Assembly: GCA_017134815.1 (NCBI GenBank)
Contig: CP071032.1
Span: 1,732,001 to 1,796,000 of the forward strand
DNA from: Lentisphaerota bacterium
Lineage (GTDB): Bacteria; Verrucomicrobiota; Lentisphaeria; Victivallales; Victivallaceae
Direction of reading: 5' to 3'
Length of the DNA stretch: 64,000 nt
Under the pieces are notes generated by a model. It made no database searches and was not told where the DNA came from. It saw only the letters and a list, made by a program, of their open reading frames with translations. Shown here in pieces: positions 26,386 to 37,362 of this stretch (positions are counted from its first letter, which is position 1; the number at the start of each line of letters is the position of its first letter). The position numbers and the translations under genes are program-made.

Positions 26386-27198
26386 TCAGGCGCTCTGTCC
26401 ACCGTGATCACCGAAAGTCTCCTGAACGCCCAACTCTGAAGGGCTTAATCCAAAGCTCTTCTTAAAACAGTTTGAAAAGTAAAACTGATTGCTCCAGCCG
26501 CACAACTGCGCCACCTCCTTTACCGAATATCTACCGGTCCCCAGCAGGTAATATGCTTTGTCCAGCCGATATGTATGGATAAACTCAACTAATCTTATGC
26601 CAGTAGCCTTTTTGAAAAGCCTGGAGGCGTAATTCGGACACAAGTTTACCTCTGCTGCTATATCAGCCACACTCAGGCTGGAGTTGTAATAATTCCTGCT
26701 GATGAAATGGATCATCTGTTCAGTCTTTGACGCAATCGGCGGCGCTTCCCGCAGGGAGAAGTCTTCCAGCACTATAATTAAACTGTTCAAAAATACGGAT
26801 ATCAAGCTCCTGCAGTAATCCTCCCGAGTTAAATTTTCAACAATATTCCGCAATAGAGAAACATGACCGTTACACAGGGTCTCCAATCTCTGGTATTCAT
26901 CCCCTTTAATGTATCTTTCATCAAAGCGCAGCATAAGGTCTCCAACGGTTAAACTCTCGCTATTCTCAAAACAGAAAGTGACAACCTCCAAGCCGAACGC
27001 GGTTGTTCTATGAACAGTCAATGGAGCGATAAGAATAAATTCCCGGGATTCGCAAAAATACTTCAATTCCCAGAAATCGTGAACATGCTTTTTGCCGTCC
27101 ACACACTTTTCCTCTGAAATATCATAAGCTTTACACGAAAAGCTGCCGTCATGTGCAAGAGAAGCTATTGAATTAATAAAGCTGATTATTGTTTCCAT
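26386..27198 (-). CDS. AraC-family transcriptional regulator
   Basis: 270 residues. The C-terminal double helix-turn-helix (about 170-262) shows SVADIAAEVNLCPNYASRLFKKATG and VKEVAQLCGWSNQFYFSNCFKKSFG followed by LSPSELG. The N-terminal half (about 1-120) is a cupin-like sensor with His residues early (HVHDFWELKYF), as in sugar-sensing members. It is divergent from an MFS transporter across a 115-bp gap and probably activates it in response to the transported compound. No strong ribosome site is seen before ATG 27198. Confidence 0.93.
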   Translation of the reverse strand: METIISFINSIASLAHDGSFSCKAYDISEEKCVDGKKHVHDFWELKYFCESREFILIAPLTVHRTTAFGLEVVTFCFENSESLTVGDLMLRFDERYIKGDEYQRLETLCNGHVSLLRNIVENLTREDYCRSLISVFLNSLIIVLEDFSLREAPPIASKTEQMIHFISRNYYNSSLSVADIAAEVNLCPNYASRLFKKATGIRLVEFIHTYRLDKAYYLLGTGRYSVKEVAQLCGWSNQFYFSNCFKKSFGLSPSELGVQETFGDHGGQSA

Positions 27199-27313
27199 TT
27201 AAAAAGTCTTAAAATTATATGTTTTAGTTTTTTATTTATATATTTCAATACTTCATGATACTGTCTGTCAGTTTTATATTTATATATAATAAAAATACAG
27301 GACATAATCGAAA

Positions 27314-28618
27314 ATGCAAAATATAAAATTCTACTACGCCTTTCTCTGCTTCAACGGCATGTCTCTCGCAGTAGCTGCTAATCCACTTTTCCTGGACAAG
27401 ATTCTACTGGAAATGAAAATAGATCTCAGCTTTTTCGGCACCATAAAAGGAGCCTCACTCTTTATCGGTTCCCTGGGCAGTTTACTTATTTCACATCATC
27501 TGGAAAAATTATCCCGGGAAAAGGAGGTAATAATTGCCGGCTTCACCATCAGGCTGCTGCTACCGTTTCTGCTGGTCTTGTCAATGTTTTTTCTTCCGTC
27601 AGGATCAGCCCTGACCTGGAGCACATTCTTTATTACAAGTCTTTGCTATTTTACAGCATTAACCTGTCTTAACAGTCAGGATGTATTGCTGAAGAAGATC
27701 AGTCCGGTAGACAGCCTGTCTGAAAATAACGGCTATGCATTATCATTAAGCCGGCTTTGCACTTCATTCTTTTCGGTGGTTGCGGCCCTGGTCTGGGCAT
27801 GGCTGGAAACAGATAATTCTTTTGCTTCAGTATACTGCCTTCTCCTGCTGCTGTGTGCCGGGTTCCATCTACCGGCAAGCATTTCGCTGCTTAAAATAAA
27901 GGTAAAAACGGAACAGAATATTTCAAGCGACAGAAAGTCACCCATGCGGTTTTCGGATATTCTTACTCCAGTCAAAGACAAAACTTACTTGCCTCTTCTG
28001 GGCATAGCATTTGCCACCAATATGTATTATGGTGGACTGAGCGCTTACCTTTTCCCATATATTTTGAAAGTTATAGAAATCAAGTTTCATTATCTGGTAA
28101 TTTTTGACCTAATCATATCTGTCGGGGTCATTGTGCTTGCCGGCAAATGGGGGGTTTTTCAGGGCAGATTCGGCTCCAGAAAAGTTCTCAATATCATCGT
28201 CTGCGGCCTGATGTTTTCACTGTTGCTGCTGTTCTCAAAATCAATTATTTCCATACTGCTGTTTTCCATACTGGTATGGTCCGGTATAACCGGCCTGCTA
28301 TCCTCAGGTCTGTTAATCCTGCAGCGCAGCTTATGCATCCAAAACAGCTGCAATACAAAAACTAATATCTATATAGCCTCAGCCGCTCTGTTCAGCGGAA
28401 CAGGGTTCTTGACAGGCAATGTCGCAGCGTCAATAATTTTCGGTTCTGTACAATCTATACTGCCATCATCCAATAATATTCTGGCCTATCAGGGGGTATT
28501 TGCATCGCTTTGTATTCCCTGCCTGATGATACTTGCAGTCAATAATCTAAAGGGTAAGACGTATGCTGACTCAGATTCCCGGCTGCAGGTTTCAGAGCCG
28601 GCACTGAACGGTAGTTAA
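27314..28618 (+). CDS. Major facilitator superfamily transporter
   Basis: 434 residues with about twelve hydrophobic segments and a cytosolic loop near 190-215 between halves (KVKTEQNISSDRKSPMRFSD). The usual MFS motif A loop between helices 2 and 3 reads SHHLEKLSREKEV, so Gly/Asp are not strictly kept. The last helices are followed by a short charged tail. The substrate is not predictable; the divergent AraC regulator suggests a carbohydrate or related nutrient. The ribosome site is weak (AGGA 12 bp before ATG). Confidence 0.85.
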   Translation: MQNIKFYYAFLCFNGMSLAVAANPLFLDKILLEMKIDLSFFGTIKGASLFIGSLGSLLISHHLEKLSREKEVIIAGFTIRLLLPFLLVLSMFFLPSGSALTWSTFFITSLCYFTALTCLNSQDVLLKKISPVDSLSENNGYALSLSRLCTSFFSVVAALVWAWLETDNSFASVYCLLLLLCAGFHLPASISLLKIKVKTEQNISSDRKSPMRFSDILTPVKDKTYLPLLGIAFATNMYYGGLSAYLFPYILKVIEIKFHYLVIFDLIISVGVIVLAGKWGVFQGRFGSRKVLNIIVCGLMFSLLLLFSKSIISILLFSILVWSGITGLLSSGLLILQRSLCIQNSCNTKTNIYIASAALFSGTGFLTGNVAASIIFGSVQSILPSSNNILAYQGVFASLCIPCLMILAVNNLKGKTYADSDSRLQVSEPALNGS

Positions 28619-28637
28619 AGCTTTATTTAAACCAGGC

Positions 28638-28880
28638 TTAGAAGCTGTTGTTTTTACGCAGAATGCACATTGCGTTACAGCGCGGACAGCGGGTAATATT
28701 TGAATTTTCCTTGGTCAGAAAAGCGTACTGGCAGTGATCACAGCGAAAAAGATGGCTGCGGCTAATCCGCCAGTCCGTAACCTTAACCCGCCAGAGTTCA
28801 CGCGCCCACAATATGGCGATGGTAACCAGCCACAATATCAGATATATGAGCATTCCGGTTGAAAGATTGATTCCGATCAT
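28638..28880 (-). CDS. Small membrane protein with C-terminal zinc ribbon
   Basis: 80 residues: a transmembrane helix (about 6-26) and a basic juxtamembrane stretch. A four-Cys zinc ribbon follows with two CxxC knuckles, RCDHCQYAF and RCPRCNAMC, separated by about 16 residues. It is the last gene of the TPR-ExbB-ExbD-TonB-like operon, 2 bp after the TonB-like gene, so it probably acts with that energised complex at the inner membrane. I know of no assigned function for such a ribbon in Exb/Tol systems. Confidence 0.85.
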   Translation of the reverse strand: MIGINLSTGMLIYLILWLVTIAILWARELWRVKVTDWRISRSHLFRCDHCQYAFLTKENSNITRCPRCNAMCILRKNNSF

Positions 28881-28882
28881 TT

Positions 28883-29644
28883 TCAGTCCCCTTTTTTCCA
28901 GATAATAGTCACTATGGCAATTTTCTTATCTGGAGAAATTTTATTGATTTCCTTAAGCAGAGAGACCGCAGCATCAGTATCAAGGTTCCGGTCTCCGCAA
29001 GATACCAGAATATCAAATCTGGGCAGAAAATCCTTGTCAGACCAGAAAAACTTAATCACAGTAGGTTTTTGAGCAACCTTATCAGCTTTATCAGCAAGCG
29101 ATTCAGGCAATTTCAAGGCAAGAGCCGCATTTCCTTTTAAAATTTCCGGAAAATCAGAGTCTTCTTCAGCTTTGAAGTCTTTTTCATCAGTGTTAAAAAA
29201 CAAAGGTGTAGTCTTATACATAACAAAACGGTTCACATTATCCGTCGCCGGTGTCTTATAAAGCGGCAGCGGCTTATAAGTGTCAAAACCGGGCCTTTTA
29301 ATCGAAGGTTCGGTGGATGGATGCTCTGAAATATCTTCCATTGCCGGGCGCACTGATTCAGCCTCGTTAAGCCGATTATAACCAAAAGAAACATTCGGCA
29401 GCGCCACCAGCGACGGATCATGATATTCAATCCAGTTACTGAACTTACGGTTGTTGTAATTTCCAGAATCGCTCAAATTAACGAAAGATATATGCTGTGT
29501 CCTGACGTTATTGCTGCTTCCAGAAGGCGGCGCGTACGCAAATAGAAACAACAAACCAAAGTGGATCAGGATTGTAATAACAATTGCCTGAGTCACTATA
29601 ACTCGCTGGTTATTCACAGGAAATGTTTTGTAATCACTGCTCAT
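28883..29644 (-). CDS. TonB-like periplasmic protein with N-terminal membrane anchor
   Basis: 253 residues from ATG 29644, overlapping the ExbD stop by 11 bp. One N-terminal transmembrane helix (about 18-38) is followed by a long Pro/Ser-containing periplasmic region. The C-terminus (about 190-253) shows VIKFFWSDKDFLPRFDILVS then a beta-alpha-beta-like stretch ending IAIVTIIWKKGD. Position after ExbB/ExbD and topology fit a TonB/TolA role, but a classical TonB C-terminal motif is not evident, so this may be a divergent force-transducing partner. The family is not recognised with certainty. Confidence 0.75.
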   Translation of the reverse strand: MSSDYKTFPVNNQRVIVTQAIVITILIHFGLLFLFAYAPPSGSSNNVRTQHISFVNLSDSGNYNNRKFSNWIEYHDPSLVALPNVSFGYNRLNEAESVRPAMEDISEHPSTEPSIKRPGFDTYKPLPLYKTPATDNVNRFVMYKTTPLFFNTDEKDFKAEEDSDFPEILKGNAALALKLPESLADKADKVAQKPTVIKFFWSDKDFLPRFDILVSCGDRNLDTDAAVSLLKEINKISPDKKIAIVTIIWKKGD

Positions 29645-30098
29645 TTGGGTCAAAAACAGCTTCTTTCTTTTCTTTTGCGGGCATCGTGGCTACTACCGCA
29701 GTAACATTCGCTTTTTCAGCATAAGCCATAACCCGGGCAATTACCCCGAAAGGTATTCTGCGGTCAGCACGAATTACAACAGTTGCGGAAGCTGAATTAT
29801 TTCTTACTTCAGCTAACTTCTGCTTCAGGCGTTCCCAGGTAACGTCTTCTTCATTAAAGAAGACCTGAGGTTTTTCATCCGCCTGAGCAATGGTAATGAC
29901 AAACTTCTCTATACCAAGAGTTGTTGACGCTCCGACCCGCGGCAGGTCCACCTTGAAACCGGAAACCTGAACAAAGGAACTGCCAAGCATGAAGAATATC
30001 AAGAGCAGGAAGAGCACATCAACCATTGCGGTCAGATCCGGGCGGCCGCCAAACGGAACCAGTTTGGTTTTAAAACTATGAGTGAAGGAGTTTTTCAT
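29634..30098 (-). CDS. exbD: Biopolymer transport protein ExbD/TolR
   Basis: 154 residues with one N-terminal transmembrane helix carrying the proton-carrier Asp: RPDLTAMVDVLFLLLIFFML (D about 27). Then come a basic linker and the ExbD/TolR periplasmic domain, with VVIRADRRIPFGVIARVMA as the conserved strand-helix. It converts the proton gradient into motion together with ExbB/TolQ. The start overlaps the ExbB stop (ATGA). A highly charged C-terminal tail (AKEKKEAVFDPNEQ) is longer than usual. Confidence 0.95.
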   Translation of the reverse strand: MKNSFTHSFKTKLVPFGGRPDLTAMVDVLFLLLIFFMLGSSFVQVSGFKVDLPRVGASTTLGIEKFVITIAQADEKPQVFFNEEDVTWERLKQKLAEVRNNSASATVVIRADRRIPFGVIARVMAYAEKANVTAVVATMPAKEKKEAVFDPNEQ

Positions 30099-30748
30099 GC
30101 TTCCTCCACAACCACCCTGGGTTTGCTTAGTTCTGGCTTATGATGCTCAAAAAAGTTAATAATTTCTGACGAGGCTTTTTCCATATCAAGAGTAATTGAA
30201 TTCAGCCGCGCAATCAGGTAATTAAAAGCAACATAACAGGGGATAGCCACACATAAACCGCCAGCTGTGGTAATCAACGCCATGGCTATACTGCCGGAGA
30301 GGTCGGCTACGGATAAATAAACAGTTTTTGCGTGAATAGTCTGAAATGCCTCCATCATGCCAAGTACTGTTCCAAGCAATCCCAGCAATGGAGCGATATA
30401 GCCGACTGTAGCCAGAAGATTCAAGTGGCGCTCCAGTCTGGGGACCTCCACCAGATTCGCATCTTCAATAGCCTGACGCAGATCATCACTGCCGCGCTCA
30501 TACGCCAGGATAGCCGCCGCAAGCAGCCTTGCTGCCGGGCCGGGAGTGTTGTCGCATAGACTGATTGCCTCTATGAAGCCGTCTCTTTTCAGGACGTTTG
30601 TCAAGCCTTTAACCAGTTCCTTGACATTTATCTGCTCACGGTGGAACTGAAACCACTTTTCTATAAAGACAAACATGGCGACAATACTGCAGCCGAGAAT
30701 AATCCACATTACCGGGCCGCCATCTTTCATTAACTTAAAAAACAACAT
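30095..30748 (-). CDS. exbB: MotA/TolQ/ExbB proton channel family protein
   Basis: 217 residues with three transmembrane segments at about 10-28, 105-130 and 145-170. The signature LNLLATVGYIAPLLGLLGTVLGMMEAF and ALITTAGGLCVAIPCYVAFN contain the conserved Gly/Thr residues of the proton pathway. It forms the pentameric channel that, with ExbD, energises an outer-membrane-directed partner. It is 25 bp downstream of the TPR gene and overlaps exbD by 4 bp, so the five genes form one operon. Confidence 0.95.
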   Translation of the reverse strand: MLFFKLMKDGGPVMWIILGCSIVAMFVFIEKWFQFHREQINVKELVKGLTNVLKRDGFIEAISLCDNTPGPAARLLAAAILAYERGSDDLRQAIEDANLVEVPRLERHLNLLATVGYIAPLLGLLGTVLGMMEAFQTIHAKTVYLSVADLSGSIAMALITTAGGLCVAIPCYVAFNYLIARLNSITLDMEKASSEIINFFEHHKPELSKPRVVVEEA

Positions 30749-30772
30749 ATATACCTCTGATTTAAAACCGTC

Positions 30773-33310
30773 TTACAAGCGGTATTTCTCTTTTATGTTA
30801 CTGATAAATTTATCAAAATCCTCACCAGTATTCAGGTTCATGGACTTCAGAATACGGTAAACTCTAATTGCTTCCATTGCCGCCTCGGGAGTGTTGTATT
30901 TCAAATAAATAGTAATCGCGGCATACGCTGCACGCACTACCCAGACCGGCTTGGATTTTACTCCTTTTCTTTTATCAACATCATAGCTGTAAAGCAGCTC
31001 ATTGTACATATCAAGCGCCTTATCCTCCTGGCTGAGCAGTTCATAACAGCGCCCGAGCTTGTACATGGTCTGGTTCCTCACTACGGTGGAGTCTTTCCTG
31101 ACCTTAAGCAGCTTTTCGTAAATCCCGGCAGCCTCCTCAAGGAGTTTTTTATCAAAAGACCGGCTGTACTGGGTAAAATCACAGTCCGCCACCCGGCCGA
31201 GGCTGGCAATTTCAAAATCCGAATTCGGCCGCATTTTGGCTGCCCGCCTGTAATAATCTGCTGCCTTGAGATAATCCCCGTCACTTGAAGCAACATCTCC
31301 AGCCAGAAAATAAGCGTCAGCGGTAACACTGCTGCCGGAGTATTTATCAATTATGCGTTTCAGATATTTCATGGCGGTTTCGTATTTTTTCTGCCGGTAA
31401 TGCACCAGAGCCGTATCATAAAATATCTGGGCCATTACTGAAGATCTTTGCGCATAAGCTACCTGCATTTTCTGCAGGAGTTCAGAAGCTTTTGTGTATT
31501 CCCCGGAGTTACGCCAGTAGTCAACCATCCATAACTGGGCCGCAGGTGTGTAGTCGGACTGAGGATATTCTTTAACCATGCGGTCAATAACCTTATTCAT
31601 TCCAGTATAATCCTTGTCCAGATATTCCGCATAGACACATTTGTATAACGCATTGGCAGCCATATTGTCTTTGGGAAAAGTATCAGCAAAACGCTGGAAT
31701 ATTTTGGCGGCTTTCTTGTACTCAGCCCTGCTGAATGCAATATCTCCAGCCTCAAACAAAGCGCGCGGCGCATATTCACTGAGCGGATGCTTTTCGACGA
31801 ACTCCAGATAATGTTTGAAGGCCCTTTCACTCTCACCGGTTTTTTCAACAGAATAGGCATGGTAAAATTCAGCTCTGGCGGCCAGCTCAGGAGAAGCTTT
31901 GCTCTTGCGCAGCTTATCCGCCTCATGCAGAGCCGCTTTGTACTCCTTGAGAGCCAACAGCGAATGCATATACCAGTAAGAAGCGCTGAGTTTCCATTTT
32001 GTATCACTGGCGATAACCTTTTTAAAGGCCTCAACCGCCTTCTTATACTCTTTCTGACGATAATAAAGCTTTCCCATCAAGTACCAGCCTTCCATACGGC
32101 CAGTTTCGGTTCCGGCCAGCTGGCAAATCATAAAAAGCATTTTCCCGGCTTTCATTATAGAACCGGTGGCTTCAAAAACCTTGGCAGCTTCACGAGCCGC
32201 ACTGATACGCTGTTCAGTGCTTAGTGTATCCCGATGCACCAGCGCTACGTAAACCCCCAGCGCATCACGGTACATTTTCTGCTTTGTCATCAGAGTTGCA
32301 CACTGAAACTGCATATCAACAGTCTGCGGATCATCATAATAAAACTCAATATACTTGAGTGCTGCTTTGATAGCAGCATCCGGCATGTTTGCCTTAACAT
32401 AGGTGTTTACCAGCTCACGCAATGAATTTTTGCCGTCCTGTCCGGTTGGCGCAAAGGCAAAGGCGTCACGCAGGTATCTGGTTGCCGCGGCCGGCTGTCT
32501 GTTTTTCAGAAAATGCCGGGCTGCGTAGCTGGCAATCTGGTAGACCAGAGCATTTTTCCCCTCAGGCACTTTTTTCAGGACTGACGGGTAAGTTTTTTCA
32601 AGTTCACTGAATTTTTTCTCCTTGGCCATCTGCATCAGTGAAAGCAGTTCAATATCATAAAATTCAGGATTTTTTGAGAATGCAGACGCCCGTAAAAACA
32701 ACTCCCGGCTTTTGCGCAGCTGGTTGCTCATTATCAAACAATAGAGCCGCTGCCTGAAACCAATAAATTCCCAGTTGGTACCCTTGCCGGTGCGTTCAAG
32801 CAGTGAATAAATCTCATTGGCATCCTCCCAGCTCTCCTGCTGTATCAGCGCAAATCCCAGAGCAGAGAGCAGCTGAAAATACAGCTGTCCGCTGAAAACC
32901 TTCTTGCTGAGAGTGGACCGCAATACCATTTCAGCTTGCCTGTACTGACGCTTTAAAGTCAGGATATCAGCCTGGTACAAAGCCTTTCTGACAGAATCCG
33001 TTTCCGGAAACTTACGCTCAAATTCATTCAGCTCAGCTTCAGCATTTTTGACATCTGAAGCCCGGATATACGCTGCGATCAAACGAATATAGGAATCGCG
33101 CAGCGCATTATTTGTCGCAGTCTCTGCTTTGTACCGCTGATAAAACTTTACCGCTTGCGCATAGTCATTCCTTTTGAAAGCATCGTCACCCAGATCCCGA
33201 TTCCGGTACTTGGATGCGAGAACAGTGTTTGCTGACAAAAGTACTGCTGCAAAAAACAGAAACCCGCCGCGACGGGTTCCGGCTGTCCTGATGAAATTGC
33301 TAATCCTCAT
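30773..33310 (-). CDS. Large exported TPR-repeat protein
   Basis: 845 residues. An N-terminal signal segment (about 15-34, FLFFAAVLLSANTVLA) is followed almost wholly by tetratricopeptide repeats. Units such as DAFKRNDYAQAVKFYQRY, KEYKKAVEAFKKVIA, AEYKKAAKIFQRFADTFP, KYETAMKYLKRIIDKY and DYLKAADYYRRAAKM are spaced by about 34-37 residues. The pattern resembles BamD/YbgF-type periplasmic TPR proteins, here far longer. As the first gene of the ExbB/ExbD operon, it probably assembles a periplasmic complex energised by the proton channel. A ribosome site is present and ATG 33310 is followed by a short basic n-region. Confidence 0.9.
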   Translation of the reverse strand: MRISNFIRTAGTRRGGFLFFAAVLLSANTVLASKYRNRDLGDDAFKRNDYAQAVKFYQRYKAETATNNALRDSYIRLIAAYIRASDVKNAEAELNEFERKFPETDSVRKALYQADILTLKRQYRQAEMVLRSTLSKKVFSGQLYFQLLSALGFALIQQESWEDANEIYSLLERTGKGTNWEFIGFRQRLYCLIMSNQLRKSRELFLRASAFSKNPEFYDIELLSLMQMAKEKKFSELEKTYPSVLKKVPEGKNALVYQIASYAARHFLKNRQPAAATRYLRDAFAFAPTGQDGKNSLRELVNTYVKANMPDAAIKAALKYIEFYYDDPQTVDMQFQCATLMTKQKMYRDALGVYVALVHRDTLSTEQRISAAREAAKVFEATGSIMKAGKMLFMICQLAGTETGRMEGWYLMGKLYYRQKEYKKAVEAFKKVIASDTKWKLSASYWYMHSLLALKEYKAALHEADKLRKSKASPELAARAEFYHAYSVEKTGESERAFKHYLEFVEKHPLSEYAPRALFEAGDIAFSRAEYKKAAKIFQRFADTFPKDNMAANALYKCVYAEYLDKDYTGMNKVIDRMVKEYPQSDYTPAAQLWMVDYWRNSGEYTKASELLQKMQVAYAQRSSVMAQIFYDTALVHYRQKKYETAMKYLKRIIDKYSGSSVTADAYFLAGDVASSDGDYLKAADYYRRAAKMRPNSDFEIASLGRVADCDFTQYSRSFDKKLLEEAAGIYEKLLKVRKDSTVVRNQTMYKLGRCYELLSQEDKALDMYNELLYSYDVDKRKGVKSKPVWVVRAAYAAITIYLKYNTPEAAMEAIRVYRILKSMNLNTGEDFDKFISNIKEKYRL

Positions 33311-33346
33311 AATATTGCCGGCAGCTGAATATGCGCCTGACCCTGA

Positions 33347-34405
33347 TCAGGATCCTGCATCTTCAGCCGGCGCCTCCTCTGTGGCTTTTTCTTCTGAAGG
33401 ATCCAGTTTCTGTTTAATCTCCTTGAGCAGCTTTTTCTGAATTTCCTTATTATCCCCGATCAGTGCCTTTGTCGCTTCGCGCCCCTGAGCCAGCTGCTCG
33501 GAACCAAACGAAAACCAGGAACCGCGTTTCTGGATAATACCCAGATCAGTTGCCACATCAAGAATTGACCCCGAACGCGATATGCCTTCGGCATAATTTA
33601 TGTCGAATTCTGCAATCCGGAATGGCGGCGCAAGTTTATTCTTAATTACTTTAACTCTGGTTCGATTGCCGGTAACATCACCACCGGCTGTTTTTATAAC
33701 TCCGATTTTACGGATATCCATGCGGATTGAAGCATAAAACTTAAGTGCGTTACCACCGGTAGTGGTTTCAGGATTACCAAACATAACTCCGATTTTTTCA
33801 CGAATCTGGTTGGTAAAGATAATACAGGTACGGCCTCTGCTGGCAGCTCCAGTCAACTTTCGCAGTGCCTGCGACATCAGCCTGGCCTGCAGCCCCATGT
33901 GAGAATCGCCCATCTGCCCTTCAATCTCAGCACGCGGCACCAGTGCAGCTACTGAGTCAATCACAAGTACATCGACTGAATTACTGCGCACCAGAGTATC
34001 AACAATATTCAGAGCATCTTCGCCGCAATCCGGCTGAGAAATAAGCAGCTGGTCAGTATCAACCCCAATTTTTCTGGCATAACTCGGATCAACAGCATGT
34101 TCTGCATCGATAATTGCACAGGTACCGCCAGCACGCTGCGCATTGGCTATAACATGCAGGCACAGGGTGGTTTTACCCGAAGATTCGGGACCGAAAATCT
34201 CAATAATCCGGCCCCGCGGCAACCCGCCTATCCCCAGTGCCAGGTCAAGCGAGAGCGCCCCGGTACTGATAGTCGGAACATCAGCGTAAGAGTCAGCTGA
34301 GGCGCCAAGACGCATAATAGACCCTTTACCGAACTCTTTTTCAATCTGACTGATTGCTATTTCAAGGTTCTTGTTCTTATCTAAATTCTGTTTTTTTTCA
34401 GCCAT
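33347..34405 (-). CDS. recA: Recombinase RecA
   Basis: 352 residues. Walker [15 protein letters not shown], Walker [15 protein letters not shown]-type loop L1 [18 protein letters not shown], loop L2 [28 protein letters not shown] and the C-terminal domain ending in an acidic Ala/Glu tail. It polymerises on single-stranded DNA, drives homologous recombination and triggers LexA cleavage. GGAGTC precedes ATG 34405. It lies downstream of gyrB with 39 bp between, in the same orientation. Length and all catalytic residues are normal, so it is functional. Confidence 0.99.
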   Translation of the reverse strand: MAEKKQNLDKNKNLEIAISQIEKEFGKGSIMRLGASADSYADVPTISTGALSLDLALGIGGLPRGRIIEIFGPESSGKTTLCLHVIANAQRAGGTCAIIDAEHAVDPSYARKIGVDTDQLLISQPDCGEDALNIVDTLVRSNSVDVLVIDSVAALVPRAEIEGQMGDSHMGLQARLMSQALRKLTGAASRGRTCIIFTNQIREKIGVMFGNPETTTGGNALKFYASIRMDIRKIGVIKTAGGDVTGNRTRVKVIKNKLAPPFRIAEFDINYAEGISRSGSILDVATDLGIIQKRGSWFSFGSEQLAQGREATKALIGDNKEIQKKLLKEIKQKLDPSEEKATEEAPAEDAGS

Positions 34406-34444
34406 TGCAAATGACTCCAGTTTAATTTGTTTATATCCGGTAGC

Positions 34445-37000
<2,556 letters not shown>

Positions 37001-37149
37001 TTATTATTAACTTTTAAGGTATATCAATAATTAAGTTTTTCAAGTTAACAGGAAGCCGTTATGTTTTTTTTATAAAAGCCTGCCTCGGCCTGTCAAAAAG
37101 CGTTATTATTATTATGACAGAAAGCTGAATTATAGAGCCACAAAACAGA

Positions 37150-37193
37150 TTACAAAATTGTAACACATTGGCGTCAAATTACATATTTGTAAT
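37150..37193 (+). promoter_or_regulatory. Two TTACA-N4-TGTAA palindromes, candidate activator sites for glnN
   Basis: TTACA-AAAT-TGTAA (37150-37163) and ATTACA-TATT-TGTAAT (37178-37193), centres 29 bp apart, lie about 120-160 bp upstream of the predicted glnN transcription start. This is the usual distance of enhancer sites for sigma-54 activators. The remaining 36965-37149 region is AT-rich without a gene. Confidence 0.55.
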
Positions 37194-37283
37194 ATACTCG
37201 TGTGACATTTCTGTCCGAAAACAAAAAACATACATTTACATAAATATATAATAATTAATCATTTATATACTTTCTGCAAAAAT

Positions 37284-37299
37284 TGGCATTGTATTTGCT
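37284..37299 (+). promoter_or_regulatory. Sigma-54 type -24/-12 promoter of glnN
   Basis: TTGGCAT-N5-TTGCT matches the TGGCAC-N5-TTGCW consensus with the invariant GG and GC exactly 10 bp apart. Transcription would begin near 37310, leaving a leader of about 50 nt before the ATG. This suggests nitrogen-regulated expression. Confidence 0.7.
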
Positions 37300-37362
37300 A
37301 TAAAGTGAGGCATATTTCTCTAAAATATCACAACTTTATTAAATTGAAGGAAAAAGGTTATC

